From positions 1 through 40,947 of the IMG/VR virus record IMGVR_UViG_3300027668_000039: 40,947 nt of DNA. One strand, written 5' to 3'. A model generated the notes under the pieces. The model was given only the letters and a program-made list of their open reading frames with translations. It did no database searches and was not told the DNA's origin. This document shows positions 29,592 to 37,949 of this stretch, in pieces. The stretch's first letter is position 1. Every line of letters begins with the position of its first letter. Source of the DNA: a virus. The position numbers were made by a program, and so were the translations under genes.

Positions 29592-32500
29592 ATGGCAACA
29601 GAAACTACTTTATATAGATTTAAAGCTAATCTAAAGGAATTAATATTACTTAACACAAAGCTTAAAGAAGCAACAGCTCAGTTAAAACTTTTAAAAACTG
29701 GAACAGTACAGTATGCTGCTACTGCAAGAAGCATGACTACCATGACTACTCAAATGGGCAAAACATCAGGTGCTATTAAAAGAACTACTGCATCTACAAA
29801 AAGATTAAATGCTTCAGGGATGAGAATGGTGGCTATATTTAAGTCTGCAAGTATAGCTATTATGGCTGCATTTGCCTTTAGAGCTATTATTAGTGGTATA
29901 AAGGGTGTTATTACTGTATTTGCTAAGTTTGAGGAGCAGATGGCTGCTGTGAGAGCCATTTCTGGAGCTACTGATGAAGAATTTAAAGAATTAGCAGCTA
30001 GTGCTAAAGAATTAGGTAGAACAACAGTTTTTACTGCAATCCAAGTTGCACAATTACAAGAAGAGTTTGCTCGTTTAGGTTTTACTACACCAGAGATACT
30101 AGCAGCCCAAGATGCAACATTAGATTTAGCTGCTGCAACTGGAGAAAGTTTATCTTCAGCAGCAGCCATAGCAGGATCATCTTTAAGAGCTTATGGATTA
30201 GATGCACAGCAAGTTGTTAGGGTAACAAATGTCATGGGAGCTTCTTTTACTGGTTCTGCCTTAAATCTTGAAAGATTTACACAATCTATGAAGTTTGCAG
30301 CTCCAGTTGCAAAGACAGCAGGATTTACTATTGAAGAAACAAGTGCTATGCTAATGACATTGGCTGATGCTGGTATTCATGGATCTATAGCTGGAAACGC
30401 ATTAAAGAATGTTTTTATAAGACTAGGTGATGCCAATTCTTCTTTAAATAAAAGTATAGGACATACTGTTCAGGGTTTACCTCAACTTATAGTTGAGCTT
30501 GAAAGAATGAAAGAAGAAACATTTAATCTTACTGATGCTACTACTCTTCTTGATAAAAGGTCAGCTCCAGCATTCTTGATATTAATAGATAATATTGAAA
30601 AATTAAAATTATCAAGTGATTTATTAAATCAAGCTGAAGGAGATATAAATAGAATGGCAGCTATTAGATTAGATACTCTTACTGGAGATTTTACATTATT
30701 AAAGTCTGCAACAGAAGGACTGGGTATTGCTATTGGAGAAACATTTAATTTAGCTTTAAGAGAGTCTACAACTGGATTAACAAAATGGGTTCAAAGTTTA
30801 TCAGAAAGTGATAAATTTTTAAATGGAGTAAATGGAACTTTTAAACTAATATCATTTACAATAAAAGGTTATATTGCAAGATTAGCTTTAATGAGAATAA
30901 CACAAATAGCTACTGGTAGATCAATGGTTAGTTTAACTAGATTTATGCAGGTTTTTCAAGTACACCTAAAAAGAGGAACAGTAGCAGTTTATGCACAAAC
31001 TATAGCATTACAAGGTTTAAAGGTAGCATTAGCTACTACTGGTATAGGATTGCTTATAGTTGGTCTAGGAGAATTAGTGGCTTGGTTAGGGAAAACAGAT
31101 GATAGCATGAGAGAAGCTAAATTTAATGTAGAAAGGTTAAATGAAGCTTTTAATGATGAAATGAAAGTAGTAAAGGAGCTAGGAACATTTACAGAAGAAA
31201 GACATGATGCTTTAAGAGAAATGACAGCAACTTATGGGGATTTAGTAGGCATGATAGATTTAGAAATACTTTCTCTTGAAGAATTGAAAAAAGTAAGAGA
31301 AATAGTAAATTCAGGTTCAGGGGAACAAGTATTAATTGATGCTGCTAATAATAGAATAGATTTAATAGAAAAAGAAAGAAATTTAAAAGATGCTGCTTTT
31401 TTAGAAGAAATAGATAGGTTAGAACAAACTGGAGAAGCAGGGAGTAGAATGGTGAAGAACCCAGCTCATAATCCTATGAAAGAGTTTTCAAGAGCATTTA
31501 TAGAAATTAAAATTTCTAATGAAGAAGCTATTGCAGAACAAGAAAGAAGAAGAATTGCTATGCTTGATAGCAAGAATCAAGAAATAGAGGATCAAACTAA
31601 TTATGTAAAAGAAAAACAAGAATCAAGAGATGAAGATATAAGAAATCAAGCTGAAGCTAACGGAATTGACCTGAAAGGACAAGAAAGCTATAGACAACAA
31701 GAGAGAATGATAAATCTTAATGCCCTTGAAGATTTTAGAGTAAAGGCATTTAAAGAACAAGAAGTAATCCAAGATAAAGCAAAAGTTAGATTAGAGGATT
31801 TACAAAGAGCTAGAGATTTACTAAATGCTTCAGAAGAGTTAGATAAAATAAAAGCAAAAGGTGATCAAGAAACTACAGATAAATACCAGGCATTATACAC
31901 TAAAATGTGGAATAACACAAGTAAAGAAGGTAAAGCTTTTTATGATGAATTTGTTTCTCAGCAAGGAACTATAAATGTTAAAATATCTGAGTTTAGAAAA
32001 TTTGTTACTAATCTTTCTAAATCATTAACTAAAAATGGTGATGCTTTTGATAAATCAGGTCTTTCTGGTTTTAAATTAAACAAAACAAAAGACAGATTAA
32101 AAGAATTAATGGATGTTCAAATAAAAACTATTAATGATACACTAGTAAGACAAGCTGATGCTGCTGATCAAGGTTTTCTTTTAAAAATGAATCAGTATGA
32201 CAGAGAAGAAGAGTTAATAAGAACAAACCAGGAATCTCTTATTGCTATTAGTGATAAAAGTAGTGTTAAACAAATTCAAGCTGATATTAAAGCTAATAGA
32301 AATAAATTTGAAACTTTAAAGAACATGAACGAAACAGAGTGGAATGATTTAATGGCTAAGACTGGAGTTAAAAAAGAAGAGCTTACTGCTGTTCTTGTTC
32401 AGCTTCAAGCAGAAGAAGATGCAAAATTAGCAACAAATTTAGAGCTACAATCATCTACTTTTGATTACTGGGAAAATGAAAAGTTAAAAATTGCATACAG

Positions 32501-33608
32501 AACTAACAAACGAGAAGTAGATGCAATAAGAGATAAAAACAAAACTGAGTTAGCAATGATGGATAAAAGTTTTGTTAATATAGGTAAAGTATGGAAAAAA
32601 AGAGCAGGACTTGCTACAAAAAACAATAAAGATGAATTAGCTGATATAAAAACAAGAGAAACTCTTGGTATTATTACAGAAAAACAAGCTGATGCAGAAA
32701 GATTAAATGCTGCAAAGACTCTCAGGGATGAAATGAATGCCATTGAAGATGAAAAATTAGCTAAGACAAAAGAAATTTATTCGCAAATTTCTGGAATGGT
32801 AATAAGTGTATTTAATAATATAGCTGAAGCTAGAATAGCAGATTTAGAATCAGATTTCATTACTACATCAGAAAATGAACAAATTAAGTTTGATAGAAAA
32901 CTTGAAATAGCACAAGCAGCAGGAGAAGATACTCAGGGAATGGAAGAAGAGCATGCCATGAACATGAGAGCTTTAGAAAAACAGAAAGAAATAGATATTA
33001 CTGCGATTAAAAGAAAGCAGTTTAATATGGAAAAAGCTAATAATGTTATTATGGCTATAATTAATGGAGCACAAGCTATTACTAAAGTTACAGCACAAAC
33101 TGGTATAGGAGCTATAGCTGCTGCTCCAATTACATCAGCATTAGTTGCTGCTCAAATTGGTGCTATAATGGCACAAAAATTTGTAGGAGCTAAAGGAGGA
33201 TTAACTCCTAGTTTAAGCTCAGAAGGAACTTTAGAGAAGTTTGCTAGTGGTGGAATGGTTCATGGAAAATCACACGCACAAGGAGGAGAAAAGTTTAGTG
33301 CAGGAGGTAGAGTTGTAGAACTAGAAGGTGGTGAAGCTGTAATTAATAAAAAATCTACAGCAATGTTTAAGACACAGTTATCTTCTATGAATGTTGCTGG
33401 TGGTGGTAAAAAGTTTGCTTTAGGAGGTATATCTCCAGGAACTAAAACTCAAATGGATGCTGCTACAGATGGATGGACTGCTAAAGATGTAGCTGGTATT
33501 ATATCTGGTGCTATAAATTCACAACAAGTTTTTGTTTCTGAATCAGAAATAACTACTTCACAATCAGTTGTTGAAATCTCTGAAGGTAGAGCTTCATTAT
33601 TCTCATAA
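29592..33608 (+). CDS. Tape measure protein
   Basis: 1338 aa. Residues about 110-300 match the PhageMin_Tail domain (AVRAISGATDEEFKELAASA, LGFTTPEILAAQDATLDLAA, MLMTLADAGIHGSIAGNALK). Hydrophobic segments lie near 78-105 and 473-501, and long coiled coils fill 520-1130. The C-terminus has the frequent GGMVHGKSHAQGG and ELEGGEAVINKKST repeats. It sets tail length and may pass into the host membrane at DNA entry. By the usual 1.5 angstrom per residue the tail would be about 200 nm. Confidence 0.92.
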   Translation: MATETTLYRFKANLKELILLNTKLKEATAQLKLLKTGTVQYAATARSMTTMTTQMGKTSGAIKRTTASTKRLNASGMRMVAIFKSASIAIMAAFAFRAIISGIKGVITVFAKFEEQMAAVRAISGATDEEFKELAASAKELGRTTVFTAIQVAQLQEEFARLGFTTPEILAAQDATLDLAAATGESLSSAAAIAGSSLRAYGLDAQQVVRVTNVMGASFTGSALNLERFTQSMKFAAPVAKTAGFTIEETSAMLMTLADAGIHGSIAGNALKNVFIRLGDANSSLNKSIGHTVQGLPQLIVELERMKEETFNLTDATTLLDKRSAPAFLILIDNIEKLKLSSDLLNQAEGDINRMAAIRLDTLTGDFTLLKSATEGLGIAIGETFNLALRESTTGLTKWVQSLSESDKFLNGVNGTFKLISFTIKGYIARLALMRITQIATGRSMVSLTRFMQVFQVHLKRGTVAVYAQTIALQGLKVALATTGIGLLIVGLGELVAWLGKTDDSMREAKFNVERLNEAFNDEMKVVKELGTFTEERHDALREMTATYGDLVGMIDLEILSLEELKKVREIVNSGSGEQVLIDAANNRIDLIEKERNLKDAAFLEEIDRLEQTGEAGSRMVKNPAHNPMKEFSRAFIEIKISNEEAIAEQERRRIAMLDSKNQEIEDQTNYVKEKQESRDEDIRNQAEANGIDLKGQESYRQQERMINLNALEDFRVKAFKEQEVIQDKAKVRLEDLQRARDLLNASEELDKIKAKGDQETTDKYQALYTKMWNNTSKEGKAFYDEFVSQQGTINVKISEFRKFVTNLSKSLTKNGDAFDKSGLSGFKLNKTKDRLKELMDVQIKTINDTLVRQADAADQGFLLKMNQYDREEELIRTNQESLIAISDKSSVKQIQADIKANRNKFETLKNMNETEWNDLMAKTGVKKEELTAVLVQLQAEEDAKLATNLELQSSTFDYWENEKLKIAYRTNKREVDAIRDKNKTELAMMDKSFVNIGKVWKKRAGLATKNNKDELADIKTRETLGIITEKQADAERLNAAKTLRDEMNAIEDEKLAKTKEIYSQISGMVISVFNNIAEARIADLESDFITTSENEQIKFDRKLEIAQAAGEDTQGMEEEHAMNMRALEKQKEIDITAIKRKQFNMEKANNVIMAIINGAQAITKVTAQTGIGAIAAAPITSALVAAQIGAIMAQKFVGAKGGLTPSLSSEGTLEKFASGGMVHGKSHAQGGEKFSAGGRVVELEGGEAVINKKSTAMFKTQLSSMNVAGGGKKFALGGISPGTKTQMDAATDGWTAKDVAGIISGAINSQQVFVSESEITTSQSVVEISEGRASLFS

Positions 33609-33628
33609 TTTAATTTAATATTTGTAAA

Positions 33629-33865
33629 ATGGAAGATTTAAGAAAATTGTTTTATCAGTTAATTTTAGGAAAAGGCATAAAGATTGCTTCTAAAGAACTT
33701 TATGACAAAAGGATGTCAATATGTAGGAGCAACCCTTGTGGTGTCTACCAGAACCCTTTAAAGCTTAATGTGCTTGAAAAGTGTGGTGCTTGTGGATGTT
33801 TTTTAAGAGCTAAAAATAATATTGATGAAGATTTTATAAAGTGCCCAAAAAATTGGTGGAGATAG
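33629..33865 (+). CDS. Small zinc-ribbon protein after tape measure
   Basis: 78 aa with CRSNPCG, then CGACGCFL and KCPKNWW: four or five cysteines in a zinc-ribbon layout common in small proteins of Bacteroidota phages. The leader TATTTGTAAA just before the ATG is like that at 18596-18607 and may carry a -7 element. It may help tail assembly or act as an adaptor; not known. It abuts the next gene without a gap. Confidence 0.65.
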   Translation: MEDLRKLFYQLILGKGIKIASKELYDKRMSICRSNPCGVYQNPLKLNVLEKCGACGCFLRAKNNIDEDFIKCPKNWWR

Positions 33866-34186
33866 ATGCCTAATAGCATAGAGGTTATTGAAGAGTTTAA
33901 GGACTCTGTCTTTAAAGAATCTATAATAAGGTGGGGAAACGATTTTACAATTAAAGATTTAGTTTATCATTTAATTGAAAATGGAATTATATCTCCAAAA
34001 ACTTTAAGAAATTACATGATGTTTAAAGATTTTGATAAATTTTTAATACAAAATGGTGGTCATATTGGCCATACATTTATGGATCTATCCATTAAGCATA
34101 AAATATGTGAGAAACAATGTAGAAATATTATCTACAAACAAAGATATAAAATGGATAAAGATTTTAATATAAAAAGAGAAGATTAA
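33866..34186 (+). CDS. Last gene of the rightward arm, unknown
   Basis: 106 aa. The pattern WGNDFTIKDLVYHLIENGII, SPKTLRNYMMFKDFDK and FMDLSIKHKICEKQCRNIIY suggests two helix-turn-helix units, so it may bind DNA or RNA. No family is recognised. Its TAA overlaps the stop codon of the opposite-strand resolvase gene (TTAA at 34183-34186), leaving no space for a terminator. Confidence 0.6.
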   Translation: MPNSIEVIEEFKDSVFKESIIRWGNDFTIKDLVYHLIENGIISPKTLRNYMMFKDFDKFLIQNGGHIGHTFMDLSIKHKICEKQCRNIIYKQRYKMDKDFNIKRED

Positions 34187-34554
34187 TACAATTCTTTTGT
34201 GTAGAACTCAATAGATCCTACTTCACTCCAAACCTTTTTAGCACAAACAGTATGTATGTGTGAATCTTCTTCAAGAAGAGCATCCATTAATCCTTTTAAA
34301 AGATTATCTATATCTGGCCTTTGCTGATGGTTTTTGCCTAACATTTGAGCTTTCTTTTTCTTACTCCAGGAAGGTGGCATGGGAATATTAAAAACACAAT
34401 ATATTTCATTGCCTAAACAGAAATTATTTTGATCTGACCAATTTTTAATGTCATCTTTATATTCCCAATACTTTAAGACTATAGGTCTTTTTTTCCAAGA
34501 ATCTGCCTGAGTCATTCTTGGTTTAGCCATTCCCTTTTTAGGATATAAAATCAT
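34183..34554 (-). CDS. rusA: RusA-type Holliday junction resolvase
   Basis: 123 aa. PKKGMAKPRMTQADSWKKRP and the acidic motif RPDIDNLLKGLMDALLEED match the RusA family: Asp81, Asp83, Lys87 and a later Asp (91 or 97) are the likely catalytic and metal-binding residues. The enzyme cuts branched DNA in phage recombination and before packaging. It is the last gene of the leftward replication operon, starting at the stop of 34554-34814. Confidence 0.85.
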   Translation of the reverse strand: MILYPKKGMAKPRMTQADSWKKRPIVLKYWEYKDDIKNWSDQNNFCLGNEIYCVFNIPMPPSWSKKKKAQMLGKNHQQRPDIDNLLKGLMDALLEEDSHIHTVCAKKVWSEVGSIEFYTKELY

Positions 34555-34814
34555 TATTGCACAAAAGGAACTGGATCTTTTATACTCATTTTATCTTCCT
34601 CCCCAATAACCTGAGAAACTATTTCTAAATTATAAGAGCCATCATAAACTATACCTACAACTCTACTTTTACCATCTTTTTCTATTTTCTGTATATGTTC
34701 TACTAAATCACTTCTAAAAAAAGCACCTCCTTTAGCAGCTCCTTTAGCATCTAAGTCTATAAAAGCTCTTACATTTTCCCCTAATTCTTCTTTTAAATTT
34801 TCTTTATTTTCCAT
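34554..34814 (-). CDS. Small protein, paralogue A
   Basis: 86 aa. VRAFIDLDAKGAAKGGAFFR and VVGIVYDGSYNLEIVSQVIG align with the gene at 35236-35520 along most of their length, sharing the pattern R.x.ID..A.G.A.GG.F...I...IE..G..R.VG.VYDG...LEI..Q.I. So the two arose by duplication. No outside family is recognised. Its start overlaps the end of 34804-34986. Confidence 0.65.
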   Translation of the reverse strand: MENKENLKEELGENVRAFIDLDAKGAAKGGAFFRSDLVEHIQKIEKDGKSRVVGIVYDGSYNLEIVSQVIGEEDKMSIKDPVPFVQ

Positions 34815-34986
34815 TTTTCTTTTCTTTTAATAAATAATTATATTTTTTTAAACAATTAGCATGAACTATTTTATCATCATCTGCTCTTTTTCTATTACAA
34901 GGACACCCTTTAAATCCTTGATTACACATTGGGCATAAGTCCTTTAGATCTGGCTGTAATATATTAGACCTTGCCATCTTCTTCAT
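34804..34986 (-). CDS. Small zinc-finger-like protein
   Basis: 60 aa. LCPMCNQGFKGCPCNRKRAD with a later VHANCLKK forms a CxxC...CxC...HxxxC arrangement that can hold zinc. A lysine-rich end follows (LLKEKKNGK). Small zinc proteins like this in replication operons often bind DNA or RNA polymerase; the target is unknown. The ATG at 34977 is an alternative start that shortens the overlap with the upstream gene. Confidence 0.6.
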   Translation of the reverse strand: MKKMARSNILQPDLKDLCPMCNQGFKGCPCNRKRADDDKIVHANCLKKYNYLLKEKKNGK

Positions 34987-35167
34987 TTTTTAACTTGTCC
35001 ATAATATTCTTTAATCTAGTTTCTACAGCACCATCTACACTTGAATTATAAGTACCCCAATCACCTGGCCATACTTTAACTCCTTTTAATCTTCTCTTTG
35101 TTTTTATGTTAGACTGTTTTCTTCTTTCAACATAATCTTCATAAGATTCATTTTCTTGTCTTTTCAT
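34964..35167 (-). CDS. Small basic protein, unknown
   Basis: 67 aa beginning MKRQENESYEDYVERRKQSN, then KTKRRLKG and a WPGDWGTY segment. The ESYEDY..RR..........LKG pattern recurs in small phage proteins of unknown role. It overlaps both neighbours by a few tens of bases, showing tight packing of the operon. Confidence 0.55.
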   Translation of the reverse strand: MKRQENESYEDYVERRKQSNIKTKRRLKGVKVWPGDWGTYNSSVDGAVETRLKNIMDKLKNEEDGKV

Positions 35168-35225
35168 AATCTTCTAAATTTTGAAATAATTTATTTTTAT
35201 AACCATAATTTGCACTTAGACACAT
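35148..35225 (-). CDS. 25-aa microprotein (putative)
   Basis: ATG at 35223-35225 to TGA at 35148 encodes MCLSANYGYKNKLFQNLEDY followed by EKTRK. It fills the only gap in this part of the operon and its end overlaps the start of 34964-35167, which fits translational coupling. There is no further support. Confidence 0.3.
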   Translation of the reverse strand: MCLSANYGYKNKLFQNLEDYEKTRK

Positions 35226-35235
35226 TCTTACTAGA

Positions 35236-35520
35236 CTAATTAATTTCTTTAGCATTTTCAATATCATCTTTAGGTAAATTATTTATAATATTTTGAGTTA
35301 AGATTTCAAGTCTATCTGTGCCATCATAAACTAAACCAACCATTCTATCTATTCCTTTTTCTTCTATAGACTCTATTACATCTTTAATACCCTTGTATTC
35401 AACAAATTTACCTCCTTCAGCATCACCCATAGCTCTCATGTCAATACAAACTCTGTATTGCATATTATTGTCTATTACTGTTACTCTATCGTTTGTAATT
35501 GCTTTTTGTTTTTTAGTCAT
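35236..35520 (-). CDS. Small protein, paralogue B
   Basis: 94 aa. YRVCIDMRAMGDAEGGKFVE and MVGLVYDGTDRLEILTQNII are clearly related to paralogue A at 34554-34814. An N-terminal extension (MTKKQKAITNDRVTVIDNNM) and a longer acidic tail set it apart. Keeping both copies in a compact genome suggests different partners. No known family is recognised. Confidence 0.65.
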   Translation of the reverse strand: MTKKQKAITNDRVTVIDNNMQYRVCIDMRAMGDAEGGKFVEYKGIKDVIESIEEKGIDRMVGLVYDGTDRLEILTQNIINNLPKDDIENAKEIN

Positions 35521-35824
35521 TATTATTTCTTTTAATTTTTTCTAATTCAAATTCTAAGTGAGCTATTGCTTTAGTAAGACATTCTACTGGAGTGTCATGC
35601 TTGTGATAGCTCCGTAAGATGTAAGTGGTGGCAGTTGCGAGATGATAAGGAAGATCAAAGTTATCACAAACTTTTCTTGCTTCATAACCTTCTTTTCCTT
35701 TATAATAATCAGGCACTCTACTATCACTCATAATACCTCCAGATCTAGTTTTACCACCATACTGATCTATATTTCTATCTTTTTCATAATAGTGTTTATT
35801 ATGATTATCCATTGGTTTCTCCAT
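35513..35824 (-). CDS. DUF3310-like protein
   Basis: 103 aa. VPDYYKGKEGYEARKVCDNF, then LATATTYILRSYHKHDTPVE and LTKAIAHLEFELEKI, follow the DUF3310 pattern (HYK....E.......l..ylgna.kYilR...K....edL.KAi.yl). The family is common in phage early regions and its function is not settled. The ATG at 35812 has GGAG six bases upstream and leaves a smaller overlap, so it may be the true start. It overlaps 35805-36050. Confidence 0.65.
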   Translation of the reverse strand: MEKPMDNHNKHYYEKDRNIDQYGGKTRSGGIMSDSRVPDYYKGKEGYEARKVCDNFDLPYHLATATTYILRSYHKHDTPVECLTKAIAHLEFELEKIKRNNND

Positions 35825-36050
35825 ATTGTCCTTCTATATCTATATTAATAATTTTAATATCAACTTCACCTTCTTTTTTACCTATTTTTCTTAAAAGCTT
35901 ACTTTTGATGTGATCATATATATCATCTTTGTTTTTAGATAAAGCAAAGGTATCTATACTATCTTGTTTTACTTTAGTCCTAATGTAATTACTCCTGCTG
36001 CTGTTTCTATATTCAAAATCAACTAGCACTCTGTAAATTGGTTTCTTCAT
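35805..36050 (-). CDS. Small unknown protein
   Basis: 81 aa beginning MKKPIYRVLVDFEYRNSSRS, with mixed strands and helices; the YRVLVDFEYRNSSRSNYIRT stretch and IDIKIINIDIEGQYG-like end suggest a small beta-sheet protein. No family is recognised. It overlaps both neighbours in the leftward operon. Confidence 0.55.
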   Translation of the reverse strand: MKKPIYRVLVDFEYRNSSRSNYIRTKVKQDSIDTFALSKNKDDIYDHIKSKLLRKIGKKEGEVDIKIINIDIEGQYGETNG

Positions 36051-36222
36051 TTATTTTTTCTAGTAATTGTAGTGGAGTATATATTGGAAGATTATCATTG
36101 TAGTTTTTATAGATACAAGTGAAATTTTCATCTTTACCTTTCTTCCAAGTCCACAATACTTTTGAAGTATTTTTTATCTGACCTCTTAAAAGTGATCTTA
36201 TAGTATTGTATGCCATGTGCAA
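36019..36222 (-). CDS. Small unknown protein
   Basis: 67 aa, beginning MHMAYNTIRSLLRGQIKNTS, basic at first, with a possible second start at Met3. No family is recognised. It lies 29 bases downstream of the primase-helicase stop and overlaps the next gene by 32 bases, so it belongs to the same operon. Confidence 0.5.
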   Translation of the reverse strand: MHMAYNTIRSLLRGQIKNTSKVLWTWKKGKDENFTCIYKNYNDNLPIYTPLQLLEKINEETNLQSAS

Positions 36223-36251
36223 ATTTAATTTTTTTTATTGAATAAAGTGAT

Positions 36252-37949
36252 TTATATCATACTTTGTTGCGTTTCCTTGAGATAAGAGTTGTCATCTAAA
36301 GCTTCTCCTACTTCACTATACCTACCATTTTGTAAATTATATTTAAACTCAACTTTACCTAACTCTCCAATATGTCTGAATTTAACTTTCTGGACATAAA
36401 CATCAGTTAAACCAGCTTTAAAATCTCTATAAACTGTTATTCCATTATCAACTTGATTGTAAAAGTTAGCAGAACCAGCCACATCATAAAGAGTTGGAAC
36501 ATCATAATAACCATTATCTTGTTTTTGCATCTTCCTGGGATGTGCTACCAGGAATATATGTATATCATATTTTTGTTTAAATATTGTAAGCTTAGTCAAA
36601 AACTTATTTATAAAATTAGTTTCGTTTTGACCTCCAATATTAGCATCAATTTTATTATATGGATCAATTATTAAAGCATTTATGCCATGCCTTCTAATTA
36701 ATCCTTTTGCAGTTTCAAGAATAGAATCTATTTTATATACATCACCATCAGGTCTTATCCAATGGAAATGTTCTGATATAAATTGTTTAGCTGAACCTAA
36801 TTCACTTTTAGTCATCCTATCATATCTAGTTATTTTTCTAAATGATTTACCAATTAACTTTTCGGCTAGTACAGAAAAATGTAGTTGCATTGGATAATGC
36901 TCTGGACTAAACACACCAAACTTCCAACCATGTTGAGCAGATAATCTCATTGCTAAATGTTCTAAAAAATTACTTTTACCATGAGTAGGTATTCCAGTTA
37001 TCACAGTTAATTGTGAAGAAGCAAAACTAAATAAATTATCAAATGAATTATGATTAATAGTGTTACCTCTTTTTAAGCCTTGATCATATAATGTATCAAT
37101 ATCTACATCAAAATCATTTACATTCAACACACCTTCTAATGGATAGCTTTGAGCATTATCTATACAATGTTTAACTGCATCTTTATCGTAGCTAATTAAA
37201 ACATCATTAATATCTTTACATCCATCTGGATATGCAACTCTATAACAAATATCTCTGCCTATTCTTCTTGATAACTCCTCTTGTAGCTTTTTACCTGGAT
37301 CATCATTATCTACAGCTAAATAAACTTTCTCTAAATCTTCAGGAAAATCCTTTAAGTATTCCATCTTTAAATTACTAGCACCATTAGGTACTGAAACACA
37401 ATTCTTATATCCTGCTTCATAAAATGCCAACTTATCCATTTCTCCTTCCACAATTATAACACTAGTCTTTCCTAATAAATCATCTAGCCCATACATGATT
37501 CTTTCGGCATCCTTTACTAGTTTAAAATTCTTAGCTGCATCTCTATATTTTACATTAATTAATCTACTATCTCTAAAGTATTTGAACTGTATGGTAGTTG
37601 CTTCTTTACCTATTTGTGGCATATATTCTTTACCCTCTGCAATTCTATTCTTGATCATAGTTTCAGCAGATATTCCTCTATCATAAAACCATTTTATAAG
37701 TTTTTCTGAGTAAACTTGATTAACATTTATTTCTTTAGGTAGAATGTAAGCCTTTTCTTGCATAAAGTTGTTTTGTTTTTTTAATCCACCAGTCCATCCA
37801 CAGTTATGGCAATTCCAAACTCCTTCATCTATATTAACTGATAGACATGGATCACCTTTTTTCTTTCTTTCTTGAGAGCATTTAGGACATTGAGTCTTAA
37901 CTTGTCCTGAATTTTTTTTTATTGTTATGCCATATTCGTGAAAACTCAT
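36252..37949 (-). CDS. DNA primase-helicase (T7 gp4/Twinkle-like)
   Basis: 565 aa with three parts: a zinc ribbon (Cys21, Cys24, Cys47, Cys50), a TOPRIM primase core with VEGEMD (167-172) and AVDNDD (212-217), and a RecA-type helicase with Walker A GIPTHGKS (319-326), IIDPYNK and LVAHPRK. It should unwind DNA at the fork and make primers. Its ATG overlaps the last codon of the initiator gene (37949). With no phage polymerase in the genome, it must work with the host replicase. Confidence 0.92.
   Translation of the reverse strand: MSFHEYGITIKKNSGQVKTQCPKCSQERKKKGDPCLSVNIDEGVWNCHNCGWTGGLKKQNNFMQEKAYILPKEINVNQVYSEKLIKWFYDRGISAETMIKNRIAEGKEYMPQIGKEATTIQFKYFRDSRLINVKYRDAAKNFKLVKDAERIMYGLDDLLGKTSVIIVEGEMDKLAFYEAGYKNCVSVPNGASNLKMEYLKDFPEDLEKVYLAVDNDDPGKKLQEELSRRIGRDICYRVAYPDGCKDINDVLISYDKDAVKHCIDNAQSYPLEGVLNVNDFDVDIDTLYDQGLKRGNTINHNSFDNLFSFASSQLTVITGIPTHGKSNFLEHLAMRLSAQHGWKFGVFSPEHYPMQLHFSVLAEKLIGKSFRKITRYDRMTKSELGSAKQFISEHFHWIRPDGDVYKIDSILETAKGLIRRHGINALIIDPYNKIDANIGGQNETNFINKFLTKLTIFKQKYDIHIFLVAHPRKMQKQDNGYYDVPTLYDVAGSANFYNQVDNGITVYRDFKAGLTDVYVQKVKFRHIGELGKVEFKYNLQNGRYSEVGEALDDNSYLKETQQSMI

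Noticed and set aside
29750-30169. 139-codon minus-strand frame within the tape measure gene
   Set aside because: Antisense shadow of the tape measure's alanine-rich coding sequence.
10109-31900. TTATACACT sites (about 10109, 24540, 31890) as DnaA boxes
   Set aside because: Inside coding sequence, each with a mismatch in the last base, and not clustered.
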